From DYJE01 sp964637565 (GTDB lineage: Bacteria > Desulfobacterota > Desulfobacteria > Desulfobacterales > Desulfolunaceae), in contig CAZWTY010000009.1 in the NCBI GenBank assembly GCA_964637565.1, positions 8,087 to 72,086 of the forward strand: a DNA stretch of 64,000 nucleotides. The letters are read 5' to 3'. How positions within the stretch are numbered: the stretch's first letter is position 1; each line of letters begins with the position of its first letter. Below are positions 7,682 to 17,692 of the stretch, piece after piece. The notes under the pieces were generated by a model that was not told the origin of the DNA, searched no databases, and saw only the letters and a program-made list of their open reading frames with translations. The position numbers were made by a program, and so were the translations under genes.

Positions 7682-9412
7682 CTATGGCCGTCCGTCACCG
7701 GACGCCACTTCATCCAGCATTTCCCGGGCGTGCTCCAGGGTCTTGTCGGTGATTTTCACGCCGCCCAGCATCCGGGCCAGTTCCTCGACCCGGTCGGATT
7801 CGTCAATCTGCCGGATCTCGGTCCGGGTGCGGCCTCCGTCCACGAGTTTTTCGATTTTATAGTGATGATCGGCGTATTTGGCGATCTGGGGCAGATGGGT
7901 GATGCAGATGATCTGGTGACTTCCGGACAAGGCCCTGATTTTCTGGCCGACCATCTCCGCGATACGGCCGCCGATGCCGGCGTCCACCTCGTCGAAGATC
8001 ACGGTTTCCACCGAATCCACGCCGGCGAGGATGGCCTTGAGGGCCAGGACCACCCGGGACAATTCGCCGCCCGAGGCGATCCGGGCCAGGGGCCGCAGTT
8101 CTTCGCCCACGTTGGGGGAGATCATGAAACGGGTCTGGTCCAGGCCGGTCTCGCCGATGGCGGAATCTCCGACTTTCAGCCAGGACGACAGGCCGGGAGC
8201 TGCGGGAACCTGGGTCACGGGCACAGCGAAACGTGTTTTCACCATGTCCAGCTCGGCCAGTTCCCGTTCCACAGCCTCGGCAAAACGGACGGCCGCCGCG
8301 TTGCGCTGGGCGGACAGATCGAGGCAGAGTTTCACCAGCTCTTCGTGTTTCGTTTCAATCTGTTGTTCAAGATCGCCCATGGACGCGGAGAGGTTTTCCA
8401 GCGCTTCAAGCTCGGAACAGATGGTCTGGTAAAGCGCCATCACATCGGCCAGACTGCCCTTGTCCCCGGCGTATTTCCGCTTCAGCTTGTTGAGGGCGTC
8501 GATGCGTCCCTCGGTTTCCTCGAGAAGGGCCGGGTCCGTGGACAGATTGTCGGCGTAGCGCCTCAGGCTCCCCGTGATGTCCTCGATCCGGTAAAGGATG
8601 TCCGTCAGGTCTTCCGACGAGGGTTTCAGCTGGCTGTCCAGCTCGGCCGCCTTGTCCAGGTTCTTGGACACGGCGGCCAGTCGTTCGGACAGGGAGCCGT
8701 CCATCAGGTAAAGCTCGTTCAGGGCCTCCTGGGCAGCCTGGCGCAGGGTTTCTCCGTGCTTCAGACGGAGCCGCTGTTCTTCGAGAATCTCGTCTTCCCG
8801 GTCGGTGAGCCTGGCGTTTTCGATGTCGTTTTTCTGAAAGTTCAGAAACTCCATCTGCTGGATCCGTTTTTTCTCCATGGTTTCGAAATCCGCCAGTTTC
8901 CGGATCAGGGGCGTCAGCTCCAGGTAGGTTTGCGCGACGCGGTTTTTCAGGTCCAGGAGGTTTCCGAACTGGTCCAGCCAGAAAAGGTGCTGATCTTCTT
9001 TCAGGAGGCTCTGGTTGGCGTGCTGCCCCGAGATGCTGGCCAGGTTCTGGGTGATGTCCGCCAGCATCTGCATGGTGGCCATCTTTCCATTGATGTAAAT
9101 CCTGTGGCGGTCGCTGGCGGAAATAATCCTCCGGACTAGCAGGTCCCCGTTGCCGTCAAAGCCCAGGGATTCCAGAATCCGGGCCACGGGGCTTCCGGGG
9201 TTGAGGGTGAACAGCGCCTCGATTTCGGCCGATTCTTCACCGGTCCGGATGAACTTCGACGTGGCCCTGTTCCCAAGAATCAGGTTGACGGCGTTGATGA
9301 TAATAGATTTCCCGGCCCCGGTTTCCCCGCTCAAAACCGTGAGGCCCGGGCCGAAAGACACGGTGAGGTCGTCGATGATGGCCAGATTCTTTATTGTAAG
9401 TTCCGTGAGCAT
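7682..9412 (-). CDS. recN: DNA repair protein RecN
   Basis: A 576-residue SMC-like ATPase of double-strand-break repair. Walker A GETGAGKS is at residues 29-36, followed by a long coiled coil, the ABC signature IASGGELSR, and Walker B VIFDEVDAGIGG near the C-terminus. The open frame extends 57 codons further upstream, but MLTELTIKNL is the conserved RecN start, so the ATG at 9412 is chosen. It probably shares a transcript with the HPt gene upstream on the same strand. I see no clear LexA box. Confidence 0.96.
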   Translation of the reverse strand: MLTELTIKNLAIIDDLTVSFGPGLTVLSGETGAGKSIIINAVNLILGNRATSKFIRTGEESAEIEALFTLNPGSPVARILESLGFDGNGDLLVRRIISASDRHRIYINGKMATMQMLADITQNLASISGQHANQSLLKEDQHLFWLDQFGNLLDLKNRVAQTYLELTPLIRKLADFETMEKKRIQQMEFLNFQKNDIENARLTDREDEILEEQRLRLKHGETLRQAAQEALNELYLMDGSLSERLAAVSKNLDKAAELDSQLKPSSEDLTDILYRIEDITGSLRRYADNLSTDPALLEETEGRIDALNKLKRKYAGDKGSLADVMALYQTICSELEALENLSASMGDLEQQIETKHEELVKLCLDLSAQRNAAAVRFAEAVERELAELDMVKTRFAVPVTQVPAAPGLSSWLKVGDSAIGETGLDQTRFMISPNVGEELRPLARIASGGELSRVVLALKAILAGVDSVETVIFDEVDAGIGGRIAEMVGQKIRALSGSHQIICITHLPQIAKYADHHYKIEKLVDGGRTRTEIRQIDESDRVEELARMLGGVKITDKTLEHAREMLDEVASGDGRP

Positions 9413-9540
9413 GGTCGAGGATCGTCTTGTCCTTGTGATGGTTCTGGTCCGGTGCGGCGGGCCGCCACTGTTCATGGCACAGGTTATGTCACAGGACATG
9501 GTTTTTGTAAAGACGGGAAAAGAAAGACAAAATCCGGCTG

Positions 9541-9891
9541 TCACACGCTGAATCGCTCGATGAAACGGAAAATTCTTCCGCACTCGTTTTCAAGCCGGTC
9601 CAGAAGATCGCGGGCAGTGTCCATGGAAGACCCTGAGCGTCCCGCCTCCTCAAGTTCAAGGGCCATGTCCGCAGCCTCGAAGGCCGCCAGATAGCGCAGG
9701 GTGCCTTTGATGGCGTGGGCGCTGTATTCAAGGGCCTCATGGTTTCCACCCGCGACGGCGCTGCGGATCTGATCGAGCATATCCGGCGCGTCCCGGGCGA
9801 AATCATCCAGGCACTCTCGTAAAAGCTCCATGTCATGGTCCATGATTTCAAGCAGTTCGCCCACATGGACAGGGCTGTCGGACTGATCCAT
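9541..9891 (-). CDS. histidine phosphotransfer (HPt) domain protein
   Basis: A stand-alone HPt protein of 116 residues. The phospho-accepting histidine is H59 in the motif SAHAIKG, within a four-helix pattern. It would relay phosphate between a hybrid kinase and a response regulator; the signalling array that starts at 10253 on the other strand offers partners. A GGGAGG lies 6 bases before ATG 9891, better than the longer start at 9921. The stretch 9892-10252 between it and the histidine kinase is about 360 bases without a gene; it must hold divergent promoters, but I see no clear consensus. Confidence 0.85.
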   Translation of the reverse strand: MDQSDSPVHVGELLEIMDHDMELLRECLDDFARDAPDMLDQIRSAVAGGNHEALEYSAHAIKGTLRYLAAFEAADMALELEEAGRSGSSMDTARDLLDRLENECGRIFRFIERFSV

Positions 9892-10252
9892 GAAATACCT
9901 CCCGTGGGTGGTCGGGGCCACTGGGCGGCGATTCCTGCCCAGGCCGTTTTTCTAAAGAGTATACCCCCGTTTTCCGGTTCCGGTCAAAGCGTTTTCCACT
10001 AAAACCAGGGGGGCGGAAAAGAGCGCGGCCCATGTTTCTCCGGAACATCCCCGAAGCAAACTCGGCCCGTTCTTTTTTCGATTTGTACATTTTCCCGCAA
10101 CTGTGTTAGAAAAAATCATTGAAGCCCTGAAGATGATTGTTTTTTTGACCCATTCTTTCCTTTTTTCGGACATGCTTTTTAACCGATGACGGACTGTCGC
10201 GATGGCCTATCCCGCGACATATCCCGATTGATCTGTTCAAGTTGAAACCCGT

Positions 10253-13162
10253 ATGCTGCACAAAGCCACCGGTCAAACCGATAACCAGCCCATGCCGCTC
10301 CCTTCCGGGCGAAACGCTTCTGCTTTGGACGGGCCGGATATGGTGGTTGAGCCTGATTCCCGGGGAAACATGGAACGGCCCGGCCCTTTCCTGTTCGTGG
10401 TGTTCTGTGGAGCCTGCTTTTTTTTCGTGATGGCTTTCCTTCTGAACGAATACAGAATTCATGGCCGGGAAGGCCTGACCCACGGTCGGCAGGCCCTGAA
10501 CACCACGGCCCGGGTCGTGGCCATGCAAATCGAGGGTTACTGGAAGGAACGGCACAACCGGCTCGATATCCTGACGCGAAATGCAGGAATCGGTGAGATG
10601 CTCCGAAAGCTTGAAAGTAAGCCCGGGGTTTCAGGCAAACCTCTGATTCCGGATCAGCTCCTGGCTGTCATCCGGGCTTCGGGATTCGACCGGGTGATTG
10701 TTTTCGACCGGTCCGGAACCCGTCGTTTTTCCAGCGGACCTGCCAAAACCGAGGACCCTCTGACCGACGACGGCATTGCCGACGAAATCGAAAAACGGGG
10801 GATACTGGGGAAAATCATCCAGGCCGGCGGCGTACACTGGCTCGTGTTTCCCCCGGGAAACAAAAGCCCCCTCTTTCTGGTCCAGGGCATCCGGGATGAA
10901 AAAGGGGGCCTTGCGGGATTCCTTGCGGCCGGAATGGACCCTGCGTCGATCCGCGATCTCATCGTGCGGAACGAACAGGCCGCGACGGGGTGCGTGCTGT
11001 CTCTCATCGATGGGCAGGGCCGTCCTGCTCTCGGGGATATCCCTGACTTTTCGCCGTCCGCGTTTCAGAAGAAACAGGAGGCAAACGGGCCGGACATCGT
11101 CAACGGGTACAGCGGAGAACCCGGATCGGACCTTGTGGAGGCCATCCCCGTTTCCATGGCGGGCCTGGATTCCCCAGAGTGGTATGTGGCGGCCCGAAGC
11201 ACCGATGACGGGTATTATCAGAAAATCATGAAAGACCACCGGCTATCCCTGACGGTGGTGGCCGTGGTTTTTCTCCTTTTTTTCATGTTTTTCATGATCC
11301 AGACACGGCTTGCCCTGAGGGAACTCGCCGACAACAGAAATTTCGTCAGGAAGGCCGTCCAGGGTTTCGTGGGGACTCTCGGAAAAGCCGGCCGCCGGGA
11401 CAGGGTGTTCAAGGATCTTGCCACCAGGCTTTCCGACATCCTGGATTTTCTCTCCGGCGCGGCCAAAGGGGATTTCAAAAAGAGGCCCAAGGTCCGGAAC
11501 GACAAGGACGAGCTGGGCTTGGCCATCCAGGGAATCTGGGATTATTTCAAGGACGTTCATCACCGGATCGAAAGAATCACCCATGGCGACTACGCCCCGG
11601 ACGATTCCCTGGACCAGCGGGAAGGCGACGAACTGGCCCCCCTGCTGGCCCGCCTCAAGGAAACCCTGAGGAAGATGAACGAGGACGGCTACCGCCAGAT
11701 CACCGGAACCCATGTCCAGATGGAACTGATCCGGCAGCTGAGCGGCAACCAGAGCCTGGACCGGATGGCCGAGCAGGTTCTCTCGTTCATATGCGCTTAC
11801 TCCGGGGCCCAGATCGGCGTGGTTTACGTGGTGGACGAGGACGACCAGATCTTTTCCCTGAAAGGGACTTACGGCTGTCTGCGTTCGGACTTTCCCGAGA
11901 AAATCCAGTCGGGCGAGGGGCTGGCCGGGCAAGCGGCGGCCGAGAAGCGCCCCCTTTCCCTTGAAGGTTCCGGAATCGCCGGGCCTCTGGTGAAAACAGG
12001 CCTCACCGAAATCAGCCCCGCGTCGGTGTTCGCCTACCCCTTCCTCTTCGGCGACGAGGTGGTGGCAGTGATGGAGATCGGGGCCATTGGGTTTTTCAAA
12101 CGGGACGTGACCGATATCATCGGAAAGAACAGTGAAAGCGTGGCCATCGGCATTCAGTCGGCCCTTTCGAGGAACCTGACGGAGAAGCTCCTTGAAAAAA
12201 CCATGAACCAGGCGGAAAGCCTGCGGAATCAGCAGGAAGAGCTACAAACCGTGAACCAGGAACTGGAAAACCAGACCCGGGCTCTGAAAGAATCCCAGGC
12301 CCGGCTCCTGGCAAGGGAAGAGGAACTCAACAGGGTGAACGAAGCCCTGAGAATCCATTCCCGTAACCTGGAGGAAACCAAGGCCGTTCTCGAAACCAAG
12401 GCCGAGGAACTGGCGAAAAGCAACATGTACAAAACCGAATTCCTCGCCAACATGAGCCACGAACTCAGGACGCCCCTCAACAGCATCATCCTTCTTTCGG
12501 GCATCCTCATGGAAAGGGCGGCGGCCGGGGTGACAGACGACAAGGGCATGGAAAAGATCCGGACTTTTTCATCGGTGATCCAAAACTCGGGCAAGGAGCT
12601 CCTGAACCTCATCGACGAGGTGCTCGATCTCACCCGTATCGCTTCGGGTGACATGGCGATCAGTCTGACCCGTCACCGCCCGGTTGAAACGGCCCGGGTG
12701 ATGAAACGGCTCTACGAAAAGACGGCCCTTGAAAAGAACATCGACTTCCATGTCCGGATGGGGGACAACCTTCCCGAGACCCTGGTCACCGACGCCCTCC
12801 GGCTGGAAAGGATTCTCAAGATCCTTCTCTCCAATGCCTTCAAGTACACAAGCCAGGGCCGTGTGACCCTGGACATCCGCCAGGCGGATAACGTGGACGG
12901 GGTGGAAACCCGGGGACAACCGATGATTGAATTCGCCGTCAGCGATACAGGGGAAGGCATCCCGGAAAACATGAAGGACGTGGTGTTCGAAGCGTTCAAA
13001 CAGGTGGATGGTAGCACCACGAGGAAACACGGAGGGGCGGGGCTCGGCCTGGCCTTGGCCCGTGAATTCGCCCGGCTTCTCCAGGGGGAGATACTCCTTT
13101 CCAGCACCGTAGGCCAGGGCAGCACGTTCAGGCTGTTCCTGCCCGAGAGAGGGTCGAACTAA
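10253..13162 (+). CDS. membrane sensor histidine kinase with GAF domain
   Basis: A 969-residue histidine kinase. It has a membrane segment at about residues 45-63, a periplasmic sensor region to about 325, a second membrane segment (about 327-348), a HAMP-like linker, a GAF domain (about 490-645), a coiled coil (about 645-720), HisKA with phospho-accepting H736 in MSHELRTPLN, and a HATPase_c with DTGEGIPE and GAGLGLALA boxes. There is no receiver domain, so phosphate must pass to a separate regulator or hybrid kinase, of which several follow. The N-terminal start is uncertain because the RBS before 10253 is weak; ATG 10292 or 10370 are alternatives. Confidence 0.9.
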   Translation: MLHKATGQTDNQPMPLPSGRNASALDGPDMVVEPDSRGNMERPGPFLFVVFCGACFFFVMAFLLNEYRIHGREGLTHGRQALNTTARVVAMQIEGYWKERHNRLDILTRNAGIGEMLRKLESKPGVSGKPLIPDQLLAVIRASGFDRVIVFDRSGTRRFSSGPAKTEDPLTDDGIADEIEKRGILGKIIQAGGVHWLVFPPGNKSPLFLVQGIRDEKGGLAGFLAAGMDPASIRDLIVRNEQAATGCVLSLIDGQGRPALGDIPDFSPSAFQKKQEANGPDIVNGYSGEPGSDLVEAIPVSMAGLDSPEWYVAARSTDDGYYQKIMKDHRLSLTVVAVVFLLFFMFFMIQTRLALRELADNRNFVRKAVQGFVGTLGKAGRRDRVFKDLATRLSDILDFLSGAAKGDFKKRPKVRNDKDELGLAIQGIWDYFKDVHHRIERITHGDYAPDDSLDQREGDELAPLLARLKETLRKMNEDGYRQITGTHVQMELIRQLSGNQSLDRMAEQVLSFICAYSGAQIGVVYVVDEDDQIFSLKGTYGCLRSDFPEKIQSGEGLAGQAAAEKRPLSLEGSGIAGPLVKTGLTEISPASVFAYPFLFGDEVVAVMEIGAIGFFKRDVTDIIGKNSESVAIGIQSALSRNLTEKLLEKTMNQAESLRNQQEELQTVNQELENQTRALKESQARLLAREEELNRVNEALRIHSRNLEETKAVLETKAEELAKSNMYKTEFLANMSHELRTPLNSIILLSGILMERAAAGVTDDKGMEKIRTFSSVIQNSGKELLNLIDEVLDLTRIASGDMAISLTRHRPVETARVMKRLYEKTALEKNIDFHVRMGDNLPETLVTDALRLERILKILLSNAFKYTSQGRVTLDIRQADNVDGVETRGQPMIEFAVSDTGEGIPENMKDVVFEAFKQVDGSTTRKHGGAGLGLALAREFARLLQGEILLSSTVGQGSTFRLFLPERGSN

Positions 13163-13178
13163 AAATACCGATCGGACT

Positions 13179-15200
13179 ATGAATCCCCTGCCGGACGGCC
13201 GGACAGGGCTCCGTTTAAAAAACCGGACAAAAAAGATGACCCGCGAACAAGAAAAAACAGACATTCTCATCGTCGACGACGACAGCCAGCACCTGTTATC
13301 CCTTGCCGCCATTCTCGACAACCCGGGATACCGGATCGTGACGGCCCGAAACGGCAGAAAGGCCCTGGACCTGATCCAGGAACACGATTTCGCCCTGGTG
13401 ATCCTCGATGTGAACCTGCCGGACATGGACGGCTTCGAGGCGGCGGAAAAAATCAGGCTGAGGAAAAAGACCCGGCATGTGCCCATCATGTTCCTCACGG
13501 CCCTGCACAGCGACGAGTCCTGGGTGTTCAAAGGCTACATGGCCGGCGCGGTGGACTACATGGTGAAACCGGTGGATCCGGTGATCATCGTGTCCAAGGT
13601 GAACGTGTTCGCCGAGCTTCACAGGCTGAGGAAATCCTCGGAACAGAGAGCGGCCGAACGCCTGAAAATGAGCGACACCAAATACCGCAGTTTGTTCGAC
13701 ACCAGCCGGGACGGCATCGCCTTTCTCAGCCTGGACGGGCAGATCGAACGGGCGAACAAGGCGTACTGCGACATGCTGGGCTACAGCGAACACGAGCTGA
13801 TCTTCATGACCTACCACCAGCACACGCCCCGGAAATGGATCGCCAAGGATCTGGAGATCCTTGAAAAGCAGGTGCTGGTCCGGGATTTTTCCGATGAATA
13901 CAGAAAGGAGTTCGTCCGCAAAGACAAGTCGGTGTTTCCGGTCATGGTCCGGCTCTGGCTTGTCCGGGACCCCAAAGGCGAACCCCTGCGGCTCCTCAAG
14001 CTGGTCCGGGACGTGACCGAGCAGACACGGCTGGAAATCCAGCTGAGACAGGCCCAGAAAATGGAGTCCATCGGCACCCTGGCCGGAGGGATCGCCCATG
14101 ATTTCAACAATATCCTTGGGGCGATCATCGGCTACGCCCAGCTGGCCCGGTACAACATCAAGGACCAGGAAAAAGCCCTGGCCGACATCGAACACGTCCT
14201 GACCGCCTCGAACAGGGCCAAAGACCTGGTCCGGCATATCCTGGGCTTCAGCCGCCTCACCGAACACCGGATGCAGCCCATCCAGCTCCACCATATCGTC
14301 AAGGAGGCGCTGAAGCTGATCAGGGCCTCGCTTCCCAGCACCATCGAGATCCGCCAGGACATTTCCACGGAAGGCACGTCCATGATGGCCGATCCCACGG
14401 AAATCCACCAGGTGCTGATGAACTTCTGCACCAACTCGCTTCACGCCATGGAAAACACCGGGGGCGTCCTTGCGGTGACCCTGAAACCCGTGGATTCCAC
14501 CGGCGACGACACCCGGGAATTTCCGGACCTCAAACCGGGCCCTTATATCCGGCTGACGGTGAGCGACACGGGCTGCGGCATCGACCCCAAACACATCGAC
14601 CGGATTTTCGACCCTTATTTCACCACCAAGGAAAAAGACACGGGAACGGGCCTTGGCCTTGCCGTGGTTCACGGCATCATCAAAAACCACGGGGGCGCTG
14701 TCCAGGTGAAAAGCGTCCTGAACCAGGGCACCTCGATGACGGTGATGCTGCCCCGCCTTGAAGCGAAGAAAGTGGAAACAAAACAGTCGGGAGCCACCCC
14801 CCTGCCCACGGGCAAGGAATCCATCCTTTTCGTGGACGACGAAACCTCCCTGGTGGAGATCGAAAAGATGATGCTCCAGCGGCTGGGGTACCGGGTGGTG
14901 TCCGAGTCCAGCAGCCTTAAAGCCTTCAACATCTTCATCAACCGGTCCGACGATTTCGACATGGTGATCACCGACATGACCATGCCCGAAATGACGGGCC
15001 TTGAACTGGCCCGGGGAATCAGTGCCATACGGAAGGACATCCCGATCATCCTGTGCACCGGCTACAACAACAAAATCACCGAAGACATCGCCAGAGACGC
15101 CGGCATATCCCGAATCTTGATGAAACCCCTTGAAATCAGAGAATTCTCCCAGGCCATCCGGGACCTTCTCGACAAAAGGGCGCAAGAGAAACGCTTTTGA
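13179..15200 (+). CDS. hybrid histidine kinase (REC-PAS-HisKA-HATPase-REC)
   Basis: A 673-residue soluble kinase. Order: N-terminal receiver (DDD plus phospho-Asp in VILDVNLP, near residue 77), PAS domain (about 165-285), HisKA with H307 in IAHDFNN, HATPase_c with DTGCGID and TGLGLAVV, and a C-terminal receiver (FVDDE; Asp in VITDMTMP near 597). The HisKA type resembles NtrB-like kinases. ATG 13236 (MTREQEKTD) is a possible shorter start. The N-terminal receiver is closely similar to those of the next two genes. The C-terminal receiver may feed an HPt protein. It starts 16 bases after the GAF kinase. Confidence 0.92.
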   Translation: MNPLPDGRTGLRLKNRTKKMTREQEKTDILIVDDDSQHLLSLAAILDNPGYRIVTARNGRKALDLIQEHDFALVILDVNLPDMDGFEAAEKIRLRKKTRHVPIMFLTALHSDESWVFKGYMAGAVDYMVKPVDPVIIVSKVNVFAELHRLRKSSEQRAAERLKMSDTKYRSLFDTSRDGIAFLSLDGQIERANKAYCDMLGYSEHELIFMTYHQHTPRKWIAKDLEILEKQVLVRDFSDEYRKEFVRKDKSVFPVMVRLWLVRDPKGEPLRLLKLVRDVTEQTRLEIQLRQAQKMESIGTLAGGIAHDFNNILGAIIGYAQLARYNIKDQEKALADIEHVLTASNRAKDLVRHILGFSRLTEHRMQPIQLHHIVKEALKLIRASLPSTIEIRQDISTEGTSMMADPTEIHQVLMNFCTNSLHAMENTGGVLAVTLKPVDSTGDDTREFPDLKPGPYIRLTVSDTGCGIDPKHIDRIFDPYFTTKEKDTGTGLGLAVVHGIIKNHGGAVQVKSVLNQGTSMTVMLPRLEAKKVETKQSGATPLPTGKESILFVDDETSLVEIEKMMLQRLGYRVVSESSSLKAFNIFINRSDDFDMVITDMTMPEMTGLELARGISAIRKDIPIILCTGYNNKITEDIARDAGISRILMKPLEIREFSQAIRDLLDKRAQEKRF

Positions 15201-15216
15201 CAAGGACCCTTGGAAT

Positions 15217-15960
15217 ATGACCTTAGAGACCAAAATCCTCATCGTGGACGACCGACCCGAAAACCTGATGTCCCTTGAAGACATCCTGGCCATGCCCGAT
15301 CTGTCCATCCTCACCGCCGATTCAGGCAACACGGCCCTGTCCATGATCCTCGAACACGATTTCGCCCTGGTGCTCATGGATGTCCAGATGCCGGGGATGG
15401 ACGGATTCGAAACAGCGGAACTGATCCGCCGGAACAAGCGGAGCCGCCATGTGCCCATCATCTTCATCACGGCCATCGGCCGGGAAGAGCCCCACATGGC
15501 CAAGGCCTACGAAGCGGGAGCCGTGGATTTTCTGTACAAACCCATCAACCCCCAGATCCTGCTCAGCAAGGTCAGGATATTCGTCGAGCTTTACCGCCAG
15601 CGCCAGGAACTGGAAAAGACGGGGTTCGAACTCCGGGAAAAAATTGGCGAGCTGGAAGAGGCCTCCCGGATGATCACCGAACAGCAGGCGGAAATGGTGA
15701 AAAAAGAGCGGCTTAACGCCCTGCTCCAGATGGCCGGCACCACGGCCCACGAACTGAACCAGCCTCTCATGGGGCTTCTCGGGAACATCGAACTCCTTGA
15801 AATGAACAAAAACGATCCGGATAAGGTGCTGAAGCATATCGGCCGGATCAAGGAAGCCGGAACGCGCATTGCCGACATCGTCAAAAAAATCCAGGCCATC
15901 AGCCGCGACAAGATCAAATGGCACGACAGCCGGTCGGCCATCATCGACATCGATCAATGA
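15217..15960 (+). CDS. receiver-HisKA protein lacking an ATPase domain
   Basis: A 247-residue protein with a receiver domain (phospho-Asp D55 in LMDVQMPGMDG) followed by a coiled coil and a HisKA dimerisation helix pair with H178 in TAHELNQPL. It stops after the second HisKA helix and has no HATPase_c domain; the next gene starts 28 bases later, so there is no room for one. It may act as a phosphotransfer or dimerisation adaptor that uses the kinase domain of a neighbour, or be a truncated kinase. AAGGA is 10 bases before ATG 15217; an in-frame upstream ATG at 15130 lies inside the hybrid kinase gene and is disfavoured. Confidence 0.85.
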   Translation: MTLETKILIVDDRPENLMSLEDILAMPDLSILTADSGNTALSMILEHDFALVLMDVQMPGMDGFETAELIRRNKRSRHVPIIFITAIGREEPHMAKAYEAGAVDFLYKPINPQILLSKVRIFVELYRQRQELEKTGFELREKIGELEEASRMITEQQAEMVKKERLNALLQMAGTTAHELNQPLMGLLGNIELLEMNKNDPDKVLKHIGRIKEAGTRIADIVKKIQAISRDKIKWHDSRSAIIDIDQ

Positions 15961-15988
15961 TTAACCGTCATAACAAGGTGCACGAATC

Positions 15989-17692
15989 ATGGATGAAACA
16001 CGAACGGAAAAACCGCGCATCCTCATGGTGGACGACAAACCCCTGAACCTTCTGTCCCTCTCCGCCGCCATTCAGGACGAGGGATACGACATTGTCCAGG
16101 CCGGATCAGGGAACGAGGCCTTGGGGCTCGTGCTCGACCAGGACTTCGCCCTGATTCTTCTGGATGTCCAGATGCCCGGCATGGACGGATTCGAAACGGC
16201 GGAATTGATCCGTTCCAACGTGAAGACACGCCATATCCCCATCATTTTCGTGTCCGCGGTGAGCCAGGAGGACACCCATCTTTTCAAGGGCTACGACGCG
16301 GGAGCCGTGGATTACCTCTTCAAACCCGTGAACATCTTCATCCTGAAAAGCAAGATCCGGGTGTTCATGGACCTGTACACGCAGAAAAAAGAACGGGAAA
16401 TCTTGAACGCGAACCTTGAAAAGGCCCTGGCCGAAGCTGAAAAAAGGCGCCGAATCATCGACGAGCAGAACGTCCTTCTGAAAGACCTGTCGGTCAAGGA
16501 CGGGCTGACCGGCCTTTACAACCACCGCCATATGAACGTGGTCATGGAATCGGAATTCAACCGGTCCATCCGGTATAAAACAGACCTGTCCTGCCTCTTG
16601 ATGGACATCGACTACTTCAAGAGCGTGAACGACACCCTGGGCCATCCCTTCGGGGATCATGTGCTGAAGGTGTTCGCCGATCACCTGAGAGAGCATGTGA
16701 GGGATTCGGATTTCGTGTTCCGGTACGGCGGGGAGGAATTTCTCGTGCTTCTGCCCCAGACAGACCTCAAGGGAGCGGTCACATTGGCCGAAAAATTCAG
16801 AAATGACATGGAAAAGGTGCAATTCCGCCAGGGAGACCTCCAGGCCACGGTGACGGTGAGCATCGGGGTGGCGTCGATCTACCTCCACCACCCCACGGTC
16901 TACAGTGAACTGATCTCCTATGCGGATCAGGCCCTTTTCGTGGCCAAGGCCGAAGGGCGGAACAGGACCCAGGTCTACGAGAAAGGGGCCATGGACCCGT
17001 CGCTCAGGAACATGCCCAAGAACCAGAGGATCCAGATCGTCAAAGACAGCATCACCGCCGTTCTCACCAAGACCAAGAAAGCGTCGGTGGCGTCCCTGGA
17101 ACTTCTGGTCCGGGATTCGGGAAGCGCGAAGTCCGGGCAGAGAAGCCGGATGCTCCGGGAATACCTGACGCTCATGGGTTACAGGATGAACCTGCCGGCC
17201 CAGGTGGTGGACACCTTCAGGCTGGCCGCCACCATCCACGACTGTTTCCTGTCCATGGTAGGGGGAATCGAGGACCAAGGCAATCCGGAAGATCCTGCCC
17301 ACGGCCCGTATCTCATGGCCGAACTGACGGAGAAGTTCGATTTTTTCGCCGACGAAAGGGAAGTGCTTCTGGCCCACAACGAGCACTACGACGGCACCGG
17401 CCTGCCCCTGGGGCTTGAAAAGGACCAGATCCCCATGGGCGCCCGGATTTTTTCCATCGCCGAAACCTTCGTCAGCCTCTGCCTGGAACTGGAATCAGGC
17501 GAGACGGGCCTGGACGAGGCGGTGCTGGCCCTGGCCGAAAAAGCGGGAACCATCTTGGACCCCCACTATGTGGGTCTGTTTCTCAAGAGTGTGTCGGAGT
17601 GTGAACCCCACAAGATCTCCAGACAGACTCTGAAGCAGGCTGAAAAATTAATCCGGGACCGGTCCGGTGAGACCGGGGGAGGTCAGCCATGA
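15989..17692 (+). CDS. receiver-diguanylate cyclase with degenerate HD-GYP domain
   Basis: A 567-residue response regulator. It has an N-terminal receiver (D59 in LLDVQMPGMDG) and a GGDEF domain with an intact GGEEF (247-251) and an inhibitory I-site R238-x2-D241, so it should make cyclic di-GMP under product control. The C-terminal region (from about 345) resembles HD-GYP: H417-D418 in the HD motif and HYDGTGLPLG instead of HHExxDGxGYPxG. The HDIGK motif reads HDCFL, so hydrolytic activity is doubtful. The receiver is a near copy of the one in the preceding gene. The stop overlaps the HDOD gene (ATGA at 17689). Confidence 0.88.
   Translation: MDETRTEKPRILMVDDKPLNLLSLSAAIQDEGYDIVQAGSGNEALGLVLDQDFALILLDVQMPGMDGFETAELIRSNVKTRHIPIIFVSAVSQEDTHLFKGYDAGAVDYLFKPVNIFILKSKIRVFMDLYTQKKEREILNANLEKALAEAEKRRRIIDEQNVLLKDLSVKDGLTGLYNHRHMNVVMESEFNRSIRYKTDLSCLLMDIDYFKSVNDTLGHPFGDHVLKVFADHLREHVRDSDFVFRYGGEEFLVLLPQTDLKGAVTLAEKFRNDMEKVQFRQGDLQATVTVSIGVASIYLHHPTVYSELISYADQALFVAKAEGRNRTQVYEKGAMDPSLRNMPKNQRIQIVKDSITAVLTKTKKASVASLELLVRDSGSAKSGQRSRMLREYLTLMGYRMNLPAQVVDTFRLAATIHDCFLSMVGGIEDQGNPEDPAHGPYLMAELTEKFDFFADEREVLLAHNEHYDGTGLPLGLEKDQIPMGARIFSIAETFVSLCLELESGETGLDEAVLALAEKAGTILDPHYVGLFLKSVSECEPHKISRQTLKQAEKLIRDRSGETGGGQP

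Noticed and set aside
7604..9139. A 511-codon plus-strand open frame opposite recN
   Set aside because: It is the antisense of recN, which has all RecN motifs; the frame is Gly/Gln/His-rich shadow sequence with no recognisable domain.
13296..15503. A 735-codon minus-strand open frame
   Set aside because: It is antisense to the hybrid kinase, whose receiver, PAS, HisKA and ATPase motifs are intact.
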